A stretch of DNA of 21,959 nucleotides from Candidatus Sifarchaeum marinoarchaea (GCA_016294985.1 JAECRW010000009.1:1-21959), one strand, 5' to 3'; numbered from the stretch's first letter, positions 14,608-21,959 are shown. Notes: generated from the sequence alone by a model not told the origin. A program made the numbers and translations.

Positions 14608-15543
14608 TCAGAGATTAAGTTCGCGTTTAATCTCCTTATAGCGATTTCGCAATGTAACCTCAGTTGTTTGTGCGGTTTCTGCCACTTCTTGTTGTGTTCG
14701 GCGCTCGCCAAATTCTATCGCGGCTATATAGAGTGTGGCTGCAGCCAGACTCATCGGATTCTTTCCGATACAGAGTTTTAAACGCTCTGCATCTTTAAGA
14801 ATTTGAATAGCCCGGCGTTGTACGGCAGTAGAAAGCCCCAGGTCATTCGCAAGTCTGGGCACCATACTTGTAGCATCAGTCGGTGGCAATTTTAGGTTCA
14901 GTTCATTACATATGACGCGATAACACCGTGCAATTTCTTTCTTATCAAGGCGTGAAGCAGCAGCAATCTCTCTTAGTGTCCTCGGCAATCCATGACTCCT
15001 ACTGACTAAGTAAAGTGAAGCAGCTACCATCCCATCAATCGAACGTCCACGAATTAATCTTTTACGTAAAGCTTTTCGATAGATGATAGCTGCCTCGCTT
15101 CGCACCGACATTGGAAGACCTAATTGTGATGCAAGGCGCTTTAATTCCGCTAAAGCCTTCGATAGATTTCTCGTAACCGATCTATGGTTCCTATCGTGAA
15201 GCCAGCGAAGTCGATTGATTCGATGGGCACGCCTAGGTGAGAGAAGATTGCCATAACCATCTTGATTTCTTTTGTCAATTGTTGTGCCTAGACCGTAATC
15301 GATTTTCAATGGAGAAAGAGGATCGCCAATACGACTTTTTTTGTTGCGTTCTTCTTTGGAGAACGCTCTCCACTCAGGTTGGTCATCTAATACGTAATTA
15401 TCTGAGATGACAAGTCCGCATGTAGCACATACTAGAGTTCCACAGGCGTAATCGCTAATTATATGCGAGCCGCTACATTCCGGGCAGGTTTGTATTGTAG
15501 ATAATCCTTCGGGTTGATCCAAATATATTTCATTTATATTCAT
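14608..15543 (-). CDS. tfb: Transcription initiation factor B (TFB)
   Basis: The 311-residue protein is the archaeal homologue of TFIIB. It recruits RNA polymerase to the TBP-TATA complex and helps open the promoter. The N-terminal zinc ribbon is C20-x2-C23 and C39-x2-C42. The B-finger/linker follows (EWRAFSKEE, 57-65, then RIGDPLSPL). Two cyclin repeats cover about 120-205 and 214-305; the second is preceded by KLPPTDATSMVPRLA. Length is typical. A longer reading from TTG 15555 overlaps the GAGGGT ribosome site, so ATG 15543 is chosen. The gene is divergent from a TrmB regulator. Its leader carries a cluster of TAGTACCA repeats, which suggests regulation at or near the transcription start. 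Archaea often have several TFBs; whether this is the main one cannot be told here. Confidence 0.95.
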   Translation of the reverse strand: MNINEIYLDQPEGLSTIQTCPECSGSHIISDYACGTLVCATCGLVISDNYVLDDQPEWRAFSKEERNKKSRIGDPLSPLKIDYGLGTTIDKRNQDGYGNLLSPRRAHRINRLRWLHDRNHRSVTRNLSKALAELKRLASQLGLPMSVRSEAAIIYRKALRKRLIRGRSIDGMVAASLYLVSRSHGLPRTLREIAAASRLDKKEIARCYRVICNELNLKLPPTDATSMVPRLANDLGLSTAVQRRAIQILKDAERLKLCIGKNPMSLAAATLYIAAIEFGERRTQQEVAETAQTTEVTLRNRYKEIKRELNL

Positions 15544-15573
15544 GTTGACCCTCAAAATGGGATTTTTTTACAA

Positions 15574-15614
15574 TAGTACCACCCAATGGGTAGTACCACC
15601 TTTCTGGTACTATC
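15574..15614 (-). promoter_or_regulatory. Repeat cluster in the TFB leader, possible operator or RNA switch
   Basis: Three copies of one motif lie between the TFB TATA box and start codon: TAGTACCACC at 15574-15583, TAGTACCACC at 15591-15600, and the inverted TGGTACTA at 15605-15612. Between the first two is a perfect ACCCA-A-TGGGT palindrome (15581-15591). In RNA, the inverted copy could pair with either of the others, giving two mutually exclusive hairpins. As DNA, it would be a multi-site operator over the transcription start. Confidence 0.55.
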
Positions 15615-15638
15615 ATTGTTACTACTATCATGGTCCTA

Positions 15639-15647
15639 TTATATAAA
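15639..15647 (-). promoter_or_regulatory. TATA box of tfb
   Basis: The minus strand reads TTTATATAA about 95 bp upstream of the TFB ATG, preceded by purine-rich AGAAAG that could be a BRE. Transcription would begin near 15613-15616, so the repeat cluster would be at the very start of the mRNA leader. Confidence 0.55.
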
Positions 15648-15680
15648 CTTTCTAGTAAATCCCTCCACAATTATTATACT

Positions 15681-15767
15681 GATACACTGGAAAATTAGAT
15701 GCTAATACATATCAGAAAATAATTTAACTCATATCGTCCTATAATATACCGACCGTTGTAGTGTATC
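15681..15767 (+). promoter_or_regulatory. Inverted GATACACT / AGTGTATC half-sites around the TrmB promoter
   Basis: GATACACT (15681-15688) and its exact complement AGTGTATC (15760-15767) flank a TATA-like CTATAATATA at about 15739-15748 upstream of the TrmB gene. The 8-bp match is exact and one copy lies just upstream of the TATA, the other near the expected start of transcription. This is the layout expected for an autoregulated promoter with DNA looping or two dimer sites; binding is not shown. Confidence 0.4.
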
Positions 15768-15783
15768 TAGGAAGTGTATTGAA

Positions 15784-16617
15784 ATGGCAGTTAGCCCTGA
15801 GATCGTCGAATCTTTGAAAATTTTAGGCTTATCAGAATATCAGGCGAAAGTATATATTGCGCTCGTTGGTTATGGGTCGGCATCAGCCTCAGAAATCAGT
15901 ATGGCGAGCAAAGTTCCCCAGAATAAAGTTTATAGCGTTCTGAAGGAGTTAGAGGAGGAGGGTTTAGTGTTTGTTGGAGGGACTGGCAAAGGAGCTAATA
16001 TTTATCGACCAAATAACCCTGATTTTTTCATCCGAGAAATGAGTTTAAAGTACGGTCATGCCACCGGCACAGCTAAAGACTTTCTTATACCGCTTTTTGA
16101 ACGTAGTAGTGAACAACATAAATCAAAATCGATTTGGGTGTTGAGAGGGACATCAACAGTGTATGCAAAAATGGTAGAGATGATTTTAGGGGCTAGCGAA
16201 GAAATTATACTAGCAACGGACACGCTTTATGATTTAAAAGTCGCACGAGTTATTGAGGCAATTAGAAGCCGCAAAAAAAGGTTAAAAAACGACGAGGGAA
16301 TTGATTTAAAAGTTAAAATCATTACTTATGCTCATGGAATAGATGATAAGTACGAGAAAGATGTGTTGAAAGAACTTGCAGATTTAACTGAGGTTAAACT
16401 ACTCGAACGTGAAGGACGTCTCGGTTCAATTTTCTTGGTTATCGATGGAAATGAGATTCTTCAGGGGACGTACGCTATCCTCTCTCAGGAAATTGGTTTA
16501 GGTATGGTCGCCATGTGGAGCGATAACAAAAATTTTAGCGAGTTGTGGCATGAATTCGCAAATTATCTCTGGGAAAAGAGCCAACCGCTTGAGAGTGTAA
16601 TTTCAGTAAGTGAATAG
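15784..16617 (+). CDS. TrmB-family transcription regulator
   Basis: The 277-residue protein has an N-terminal TrmB winged helix-turn-helix (residues 8-75), with the typical start LKILGLSEYQAKVYIALV and recognition region SKVPQNKVYSVLKELEEEGLV. A short helical linker and a C-terminal PLD-like/TrmB effector domain (about 118-270) follow. That domain includes a WVLRGTSTVYAKMVEMI segment. Known: such regulators sense sugars or other metabolites through the C-terminal domain and repress or activate nearby genes. It is divergent from TFB and is followed about 120 bp later by an Mrp/NBP35 ATPase on the same strand. Its promoter carries paired GATACACT half-sites, which may be its own binding sites. 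The ligand is not deducible from the sequence. Confidence 0.9.
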   Translation: MAVSPEIVESLKILGLSEYQAKVYIALVGYGSASASEISMASKVPQNKVYSVLKELEEEGLVFVGGTGKGANIYRPNNPDFFIREMSLKYGHATGTAKDFLIPLFERSSEQHKSKSIWVLRGTSTVYAKMVEMILGASEEIILATDTLYDLKVARVIEAIRSRKKRLKNDEGIDLKVKIITYAHGIDDKYEKDVLKELADLTEVKLLEREGRLGSIFLVIDGNEILQGTYAILSQEIGLGMVAMWSDNKNFSELWHEFANYLWEKSQPLESVISVSE

Positions 16618-16738
16618 ACTATTTTATGGTTTAATTTTGAAGCAGAAGAAGTTCCCACAAAATTGTTCATATTAAAAGGGAATGTTAAAATTCAAAAACG
16701 TCAGAACTTAACTAACATTATGCTAAGAGGTGAATCCA

Positions 16739-17584
16739 ATGAGTGAAGAAAGTGGGGAACATGTCGAATCAGCTTTTGAAAAGGTCAAAGTCGAGATTGA
16801 AAACCGGTTAAAGTTTGTCAATCATAAAGTCGCCATACTTAGCAACAAAGGAGGCGTTGGTAAAACTACGGTGGCTGTAAATTTAGCTGCAGCGTTTGTG
16901 GCATTTTATGGTATGGATGTCGCATTACTAGATGTTGATGTTCATGGACCAAATGTGCCAAAGGCATTAGGACTTTCTAACGTGATTCCTCGTGTGGACG
17001 AAGAGAAGAACGTGGTATATCCAGCGATTGTAATGCCAAGATTAGCTGTAATGTCAATGTATTATATGGCTAAAGATGATGATCCAATTGTTCTTCGCGG
17101 CCCATTAAAAACCAGTTATATTTCCAGTGTCCTTCAAGCGACTGATTGGGGACGTCGCGATGTATTAATTGCTGATTTCCCCCCAGGTACGGGCGATGAA
17201 ATTCTCACATTCTTGCAGGAGGTACCTGTTGATGGAATAGTGATTGTTACTGCCCCTGATCCTCTTAGCGAATTGGACGTCAAAAAAGCAATCAATTTTT
17301 CCAAAATGCTTGAAGTAGAGATTCTAGGAATCATTGAGAACATGAGTTATATGAGATGTCCTCACTGTGAAGAATTGATTGAACCATTTGGAGAGAGTAT
17401 TGGAGAAGAAATGGCGAATAAAGTTGATGTACCCTTCTTGGGACGCCTGCCATTTGATCCAAATATCTCCCGTTCGGTTAGGGAAGGAAAACCATTTATT
17501 TTGAATTATCTTGATAGCCCGACTGCTAAAGAATTTGAAAAAGTGACAAAAAAGATACTCGCAATTCTTACTGCTAAAGAATAG
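16739..17584 (+). CDS. Mrp/NBP35-type P-loop ATPase, Fe-S cluster carrier
   Basis: The 281-residue protein is a SIMIBI-class ATPase. The deviant Walker A is SNKGGVGKTT (35-44). The switch region DVDVHGPN is at 65-72, and DFPPGTGDE at 146-154. The C-terminal C207-x2-C210 (CPHC) binds a bridging [4Fe-4S] cluster between two subunits. Known: archaeal Mrp proteins carry or deliver Fe-S clusters to target apoproteins. It lacks the N-terminal four-cysteine ferredoxin-like extension of eukaryotic Nbp35 and the DUF59 domain of some bacterial Mrp, so it is the compact form. ATG 16739 is preceded by AGAGGTG at ideal spacing; the upstream GTG 16730 overlaps that site. It may serve the several Fe-S proteins of the window, but this is not specific. 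Confidence 0.93.
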   Translation: MSEESGEHVESAFEKVKVEIENRLKFVNHKVAILSNKGGVGKTTVAVNLAAAFVAFYGMDVALLDVDVHGPNVPKALGLSNVIPRVDEEKNVVYPAIVMPRLAVMSMYYMAKDDDPIVLRGPLKTSYISSVLQATDWGRRDVLIADFPPGTGDEILTFLQEVPVDGIVIVTAPDPLSELDVKKAINFSKMLEVEILGIIENMSYMRCPHCEELIEPFGESIGEEMANKVDVPFLGRLPFDPNISRSVREGKPFILNYLDSPTAKEFEKVTKKILAILTAKE

Positions 17585-17756
17585 CAAGTAAAACTCAGAG
17601 AACTGTTTCTAGTATGCCCTACATCAAAATGGTAAGGTAAAAAGCAATGGTTTCTTCCTATAGTTTTAAATAATTGAAAAATGCAAAATGCTTTATTTGT
17701 ACCGAATTTGAACACCTTTCTTATAAATTGCGGAGAATAAGAAAGGAGGTTTGTGA

Positions 17757-17990
17757 GTGGCTCTAGCATTTGTTTTAATAAATACAGAAATTGGTGCTGA
17801 AGAAGATGTTGTAGCAACTTTGAAAAACATCGAAGAAGTTAAAGAAGCCTATTTAGCATACGGTGTCTACGATATAGTTGCTAAGATTGAAGCTCCTGAT
17901 ATGGAGACCATTAAACGTGTTATTTCTGAAAAAATCAGGGCTCTAAAGGCAATTAAGACAACTACTACTATGATTGCCCAATTACCATAG
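17757..17990 (+). CDS. Stand-alone Lrp/AsnC ligand-binding (RAM) domain protein
   Basis: The 77-residue protein consists only of the alpha-beta RAM domain that Lrp/AsnC regulators use to bind amino acids. It shows VLINTEIGAEEDVVATLKNI, then VKEAYLAYGVYDIVAKIEA, then TIKRVISEKIRALKAIKTTTT near the end. There is no DNA-binding domain. Known: single RAM-domain proteins form ring-shaped or dimeric assemblies and may modulate full-length Lrp proteins or sense amino acids. The start codon is GTG, fixed by AAGGAGG at 17743-17749. A TATAAA at about 17721-17726 gives it its own promoter. It is downstream of the Mrp ATPase by about 170 bp. The following large gene begins just beyond its stop. Confidence 0.88.
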   Translation: MALAFVLINTEIGAEEDVVATLKNIEEVKEAYLAYGVYDIVAKIEAPDMETIKRVISEKIRALKAIKTTTTMIAQLP

Positions 17991-18039
17991 CCAAATCTTT
18001 TTTCTTGTTCAAGCACAAGTTCAAGTTACAGAGAAGAGA

Positions 18040-19452
18040 GTGATCCAAATATCACTCAAATTGAAAGTTATATGGTTTCCAGGCTGGTTAAAATCCACAA
18101 GACTTGCAATTATTGGAGAGAAAAACAAGAAAAACCTGAAAGAACAAAACCTGCTTCTTGTAAAAAATCCTAACAAAAATAAATCCGTTATTGTAAGAGT
18201 AGTTTCAATAAATAATGCTATTTTTTCAGAAATTAAAGAATTAGCAGATTTAGTAAGATTTTTTGAAAGTGATGAATACATCCTTCTAAGCAAGATACTG
18301 AAAAACGTGTTGGAAATAAGTGAAGATGATTGGGTTACTTTAGAATCTCCACAGACAAATATTTTCACCTATGGAACATTCCTAAGTGCATTCTGGGACT
18401 TTACAAACCCAGAATATCCTTTCTTAGTACTGCCAGGTTCTAGGCATTACATATTAGAAGAATATCATTTTGTGCGAGCTAAATTGGACAGTTTTGTACG
18501 TATATGGCCACCTGGTTTATCATATCCGTTCATTACACCTCAAGAAGGCTTGGTCTTAGGAGAAATATATTTTGATGTTCCACCAAATAGATTTGTTGAA
18601 TTGGACAGAATCGAGGGAGAAGGATATCTCTATAATAGAGAAAATGTTTCTGTAGAATTACTGGATGCACCTTTTAAGGGACTAAAAGTCGATGCAGTTA
18701 CATATGTTGGCGCCGACAGTCTAGTATCAGAATATCCAAAACAGCCCACTTTTGACCGTCTAACTTTTGGTGATGTATATTACATTGAAAGAGAAGAAAC
18801 ATGGCAAAAACTTACCGTAAATGAAGATTTATTCATAAAATACGTCAAAGGAACGATTCCGATACTGATTTCAACTTATTCTCCTGTCCTAGAAGCGCAA
18901 TACAGAGGAGATGTCGGAAAAATATTTGAAACCTCTTTCGATGAACTTTGTAAACTTGCTGATGAGATAACGAAGGAAATTTTCTTGCATGATGAAAAAC
19001 AACTTCCTAATACTCTAATTGAAACGCTTCAGAATATATGGTCCCCTGAAATCCTAGATAGTTACTATGAGAAAAAGGATCTCAAAGGATATATCGAAAC
19101 GACTTGTAATTCTTTCATTGAGAAAATGCAGAAGTCAATAAAAGAATGTGTAGAACGCTTTGGACAATGCATACTTCTTATTCTTAAAAGTCACCCTCAG
19201 GAAGGCACTGATTTAATCGTAGAATATAATAACGAAATTCTAGACGTTGATTCATTAACAAAAAATCTTAAATCGACCTATCAGCTTACCTATTCAACTG
19301 ATAAAGACAAAATAATAGAGGATTTACTGACCCAGTCTAATATCGAAAAAATCGCCGTCATACAAATAAAGATTCAGGAGGAAATTCTATTAAACCCCTT
19401 TAAACGAGGGAATTTAGCAGCAGTGCTAGCAGAAATCCTTCTTATGGTCTAA
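18040..19452 (+). CDS. Large protein with AIG2/gamma-glutamylcyclotransferase-like domain
   Basis: The frame is open from 17974, but that TTG lies inside the preceding gene. The GTG at 18040, preceded by GAGAAGA, is a better but uncertain start, giving about 470 residues. Counting from it, residues about 107-228 are an AIG2/GGCT-like cyclotransferase domain. It has the FTYGTF motif (109-114), GLVLGEIYFDVP, LDRIEGEGYLYNRENVSVEL with the likely catalytic Glu near 192, and a closing VTYVGAD. Known relatives release 5-oxoproline from gamma-glutamyl amines or dipeptides. The N-terminal 100 residues contain an ILLSKILKNVLEISEDDWV segment that faintly recalls double-psi barrel proteins. The C-terminal 240 residues are helical and unrecognised. 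GGCT proteins are usually about 110-190 residues, so the flanks are unusual. There is a +0 bp tail-to-tail junction with the next gene. Confidence 0.75.
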   Translation: MIQISLKLKVIWFPGWLKSTRLAIIGEKNKKNLKEQNLLLVKNPNKNKSVIVRVVSINNAIFSEIKELADLVRFFESDEYILLSKILKNVLEISEDDWVTLESPQTNIFTYGTFLSAFWDFTNPEYPFLVLPGSRHYILEEYHFVRAKLDSFVRIWPPGLSYPFITPQEGLVLGEIYFDVPPNRFVELDRIEGEGYLYNRENVSVELLDAPFKGLKVDAVTYVGADSLVSEYPKQPTFDRLTFGDVYYIEREETWQKLTVNEDLFIKYVKGTIPILISTYSPVLEAQYRGDVGKIFETSFDELCKLADEITKEIFLHDEKQLPNTLIETLQNIWSPEILDSYYEKKDLKGYIETTCNSFIEKMQKSIKECVERFGQCILLILKSHPQEGTDLIVEYNNEILDVDSLTKNLKSTYQLTYSTDKDKIIEDLLTQSNIEKIAVIQIKIQEEILLNPFKRGNLAAVLAEILLMV

Positions 19453-20145
19453 TTAACTTAAAAGATCAATTAATGTCTTGTTGCTCCTTTTTTCGTAATA
19501 GAAATCTTCTATGATTCGTTTAGGCACTCTAATAATTGTGCTTTCATTAAAATCACAAGAATAACACTCTTTTTTGATTCTCAGAGAATATTGGCCATGT
19601 TTTGACCTTGCAATAAACAAATCAGCATCCATTAATGAATTACAAAACGATTGTGGACAAGGCAAGGTGTCGCTAAATATTGAAAGGGGGTTTTTATTTT
19701 CCAATGCTTTAAGTAAATCTCCTTTAGCGATTTTTTCTTGAGCTAGATACAAAGAACTCTTCACTTCAGGCATTAATCGAAAAATCTGTTTCATAAGATT
19801 TGATAAATATAATTGTCCAATCTCAAAATCATTGTTCTCAAATGAATGTTTGATCTTAGAAACTTTTAGTTCTTCACTCATTAAAAACTCATTGAACTCT
19901 TGTGCATTCTCGATAAACTGCGCTGCTAATGTAAATCCATTAAATAGAAGTTCTAAAATATCTGCACGCATAATAAGTTCTTCTTTTTCGTCACCAAGTA
20001 GTTTGGCGCGTTTTGTACAATCTTCAAGAGTGTTAAAAAGATTAGTAAGATAGAGAGCACCTTCTGCAAGGTTTCCACTTTGTAATTTTGTAGTTGCTGC
20101 ATTGAGTTCCTCTTTAGCGGTACTAATGCATGTAGTCAATCCCAT
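19453..20145 (-). CDS. Hypothetical helical-repeat protein with C-terminal four-Cys segment
   Basis: I do not recognise the family of this 230-residue protein. It contains an internal repeat: GNLAEGALYLTNLFNTL (residues 24-40) matches NDFEIGQLYLSNLMKQI (105-121), each within a predicted long helix. The N-terminal two-thirds are therefore probably two related helical hairpins. The C-terminal third has C163-x4-C168 and C194-x2-C197, which could form a zinc site, followed by a basic patch (RVPKRIIEDFYYEKR). No signal peptide or membrane segment is present. A GGGGTACTG-type ribosome site precedes the ATG. Its stop codon directly abuts that of the AIG2-domain gene, so their 3' ends must share a termination region. 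The function is unknown. Confidence 0.75.
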   Translation of the reverse strand: MGLTTCISTAKEELNAATTKLQSGNLAEGALYLTNLFNTLEDCTKRAKLLGDEKEELIMRADILELLFNGFTLAAQFIENAQEFNEFLMSEELKVSKIKHSFENNDFEIGQLYLSNLMKQIFRLMPEVKSSLYLAQEKIAKGDLLKALENKNPLSIFSDTLPCPQSFCNSLMDADLFIARSKHGQYSLRIKKECYSCDFNESTIIRVPKRIIEDFYYEKRSNKTLIDLLS

Positions 20146-20354
20146 AAAAACAGTACCCCTTGTTTACGCACACAATAGATTTTTCAAGACCCTTATTTGA
20201 TAACACGGAAAGGTGCCTTAAATTTTCTTCCATTTCCAAAGTAGGGATTTATTTGGGAAAATCGTCCTGAATTTTTCTAGGATTTATAGAAAATATTTAA
20301 TAGGAGATTTTATTCTCTGATGCCCATTAATTAATTTTGAATAAGTTGAGTGCT

Positions 20355-21392
20355 ATGTCGAAGTTTACAAAGCGGATAATTATTTTTTCGGTGTTTGCGA
20401 TTATAGTTTTAGCGTTGCTCATCTATTATGTGAACCCAAGAGAGTATTATCAAGCCTTGAAAGACTTTCCTATCATAATTGCAATTGTTTACCTAGGGGT
20501 TATCTTTGTCAGTTTTTTCCTTCGATCATTCCGGTGGAAAGAATTACTCTCCGCTACAGGATTTGACACGAGTATAAAATTTACATGGCGAACTATGCAT
20601 GCAGCTTGGTTTGTTAATTGGATAACGCCATTAAGAATTGGCGAAATGGTGCGCCTTTACTCCGCAAAGAAAAACGAGGGGATCTCGTTCGGAGCTAATA
20701 GTGCGGCAATCGCAATTGAGCATATTTTTGATCTCATTGCCATATTGATAATTTCGTGTATCAGCCTCATTCTAACGTTACAGTTAAGCCAAGTTCCAGA
20801 TAATACATTCTTCGTCCTTGTTTTGGCATTAGTAGCTATTATAGGGCTTATTGCATTAGTTTTAATACTACTCTTTTTTGGCAAAAAGGCTGCGCGTATT
20901 GCAAAGCCAATTTCACAAGAACTATATGAAAACTTGTTATATCTACATACTTCCTTTAGAAAAGGTTTCAAATTAGCTTCAAAAAAACCTGGTAAATTGA
21001 TTATGATGGCACTTCTTTCAGGATTAATCTGGGTCATTGAAAGCACCGTGCTCTATCTTCTTATAATAGGATTAAACATGAACGTACCCTTTTCAGTTAC
21101 AGTACTTGCAGGTTCGATTGCTTTCTTAACATTCACAGTACCACTCCTTCCTGGAAATCTAGGAACATATGAGGCAGTCTTTGTAGCCATTTTAACTATT
21201 GCGGGACTTTCTCCACGCAGAGCACTTCATGTACCTTTAACTGATAGAGTCATAAAAGCCGTGTATATGCTGGCGTTAGGTCTCCCGCTTCTGTTGACAG
21301 AAGGGATAAACATTACAAAACTTGAAGAAGTCGATGAGTACATTGAGGAAGAAGAAGACAAACTTGTAAAAGAAAATAGTATAGACGAATAA
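20355..21392 (+). CDS. Integral membrane protein, LPG synthase TM / UPF0104 flippase-like family
   Basis: The protein has about 345 residues and eight or so hydrophobic spans. Using the longer reading from TTG 20337 for numbering, spans fall near 12-31, 45-63, 124-149, 157-181, 221-246, 252-272, 275-292 and 305-321. The family hallmarks are present: an RIGEMVRL motif (100-107) and PLLPGNLGTYEA (269-280). Known: this family (PF03706) includes the flippase domain of lysyl-phosphatidylglycerol synthase and related archaeal proteins of uncertain substrate. No aminoacyl-transfer domain is fused, so it probably moves a lipid or lipid-linked sugar. The tail is highly acidic (EEVDEYIEEEEDK) and cytosolic. 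ATG 20355 is preferred over TTG 20337. A TATA-like AAATATTTAA lies about 60 bp upstream. Confidence 0.88.
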   Translation: MSKFTKRIIIFSVFAIIVLALLIYYVNPREYYQALKDFPIIIAIVYLGVIFVSFFLRSFRWKELLSATGFDTSIKFTWRTMHAAWFVNWITPLRIGEMVRLYSAKKNEGISFGANSAAIAIEHIFDLIAILIISCISLILTLQLSQVPDNTFFVLVLALVAIIGLIALVLILLFFGKKAARIAKPISQELYENLLYLHTSFRKGFKLASKKPGKLIMMALLSGLIWVIESTVLYLLIIGLNMNVPFSVTVLAGSIAFLTFTVPLLPGNLGTYEAVFVAILTIAGLSPRRALHVPLTDRVIKAVYMLALGLPLLLTEGINITKLEEVDEYIEEEEDKLVKENSIDE

Positions 21393-21573
21393 TGGCTTTT
21401 TGATTATATCGAGTAGACTACCTGCATGAAGTGCTTTAAAATTAGCAAAGCGTAAAAAATTAGTGGCTAAAATAAGTTAATAAGGTGAAAAGAGTCTTCA
21501 GTTACATGAAAGGTAGATTTCAAGCAATTCAACTAGAACTTTCACATAGTCAAATTTAAAAGAGGAAGGAGTT

Positions 21574-21678
21574 TTGCAAAGCGGGTTCGATATAACTCCA
21601 CTACTACTTTATGCGCTTGCGTCTTTGGTTTTTTTAATTATAATTTGGCTACTAAGATCTAAAAGAAGGCAATATTAA
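21574..21678 (+). CDS. 34-residue single-span membrane protein
   Basis: A short frame begins with TTG just 3-4 bases after the strong purine run AGAGGAAGGAG (21561-21571). It encodes a short polar N-terminus, one hydrophobic helix (about residues 10-27) and a basic RSKRRQY tail. The positive-inside rule places the tail in the cytosol. It has a complete start, a ribosome site and a stop, and composition typical of a single transmembrane peptide rather than chance. It lies between the flippase-like gene and the Hef-like gene, which are also plus-strand. The function is unknown; it could be a small regulator or subunit of a neighbouring membrane protein. The ribosome site is a little close to the TTG, so translation needs support. 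Confidence 0.55.
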   Translation: MQSGFDITPLLLYALASLVFLIIIWLLRSKRRQY

Positions 21679-21872
21679 AAAGCATATTCAACACTAATCT
21701 TCTAGTGATTGATATTGAGAGAATTAAGAAAAGAAAAAGCTACTGTCAGGTCTCAATAGATTTACTCATGGATCTTTAATTACCTTCACTGGAAAACTAA
21801 TTATAATTGGATATCCTAGAGAGATATAAACATTGAGGGGCTTTTTTACCGTCATATGATAAGGTTTTTGCT

Positions 21873-21959
21873 ATGAGCGAACATCAACAGAATACTCTAG
21901 ATCACCCATATCTTAAACCAAACTTAATAGAGCGCAGACTTTATCAAGAGACTATTTTT
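21873..21959 (+). CDS. hef: Hef/FANCM-type helicase, N-terminal fragment cut by window edge
   Basis: Twenty-nine codons are open to the edge: MSEHQQNTLDHPYLKP then NLIERRLYQETIF. The PYLKPxxIExRLYQExI pattern matches the extreme N-terminus of archaeal Hef and eukaryotic FANCM helicases, where the RLYQ is part of the Q-motif before Walker A. Known: Hef is a superfamily 2 DNA helicase, often fused to an XPF-type nuclease, acting on stalled forks. Motifs I-VI and any nuclease domain lie off the window, so the assignment rests on this short stretch. GATATAAA at about 21823-21830 provides a TATA box roughly 45 bp before the ATG. Confidence 0.75.
   Translation, partial: MSEHQQNTLDHPYLKPNLIERRLYQETIF

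Noticed and set aside
17974..18039. Upstream extension of the AIG2-domain frame from TTG 17974
   Set aside because: It overlaps the end of the RAM-domain gene, lacks a ribosome site and adds low-quality sequence; a later start is more likely, though not proved.
21580..21598. GGGTTCGATA resembling a tRNA T-loop
   Set aside because: No pairing T-stem follows and no acceptor, D or anticodon arms can be built around it; it lies inside the small membrane-protein frame.
1..21959. CRISPR array, rRNA, or prophage signals
   Set aside because: No regularly spaced direct repeats, no rRNA-like tracts and no phage structural or integrase genes were seen; the only mobile element is the tnpB insertion.

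Overview
The window is A+T-rich archaeal DNA. The archaeal markers are a transcription factor B (TFB), a TrmB-type regulator, a V4R-domain regulator, an archaemetzincin, a DUF2769-like cysteine-rich protein and the start of a Hef/FANCM-type helicase, with TATA boxes placed about 25-30 bp before starts. At the left edge a ubiquitin-like gene lies directly downstream of a RING-finger gene. This pairing is known from Asgard archaea and Caldiarchaeum-type lineages. I infer an Asgard archaeon, but the window alone does not prove it.

Layout. 1-633 (minus): a truncated ubiquitin-like protein preceded by a small RING protein, the start of a probable ubiquitin-type conjugation operon that continues off the left edge. 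773-2806: a coiled-coil protein and a convergent FIST sensory-domain protein. 3293-11481: a redox island with a V4R transcription regulator, a GlcD-family FAD oxidoreductase, two paralogous copies of an unrecognised protein family with a short Cys tail (one plus, one minus), a DUF2769-like Cys-rich protein between them, a second GlcD-family enzyme translationally coupled to a GlcF/HdrD-like iron-sulfur CCG protein, and a PHP-domain phosphoesterase.

11524-14571 (minus): a hypothetical protein, archaemetzincin, a tnpB-only IS200/IS605-type element with a visible candidate omega-RNA, and a small CxxC protein. 14608-17990: TFB with a repeat-rich leader, divergent from a TrmB-family regulator, then an Mrp/NBP35 ATPase and a stand-alone Lrp/AsnC-type RAM domain. 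18040-20145: a large protein with an AIG2/gamma-glutamylcyclotransferase-like domain, abutting tail-to-tail a helical-repeat protein. 20355-21959: a flippase-like membrane protein (LPG synthase TM family), a 34-residue single-span membrane protein and the first 29 codons of a Hef-like helicase.

Most worth following up are the ubiquitin-like/RING pair and the redox island. In the island, duplicated unknown Cys-tail proteins sit among FAD and Fe-S enzymes under a V4R-type sensor. Functional links inside the island are inferred from gene order only.
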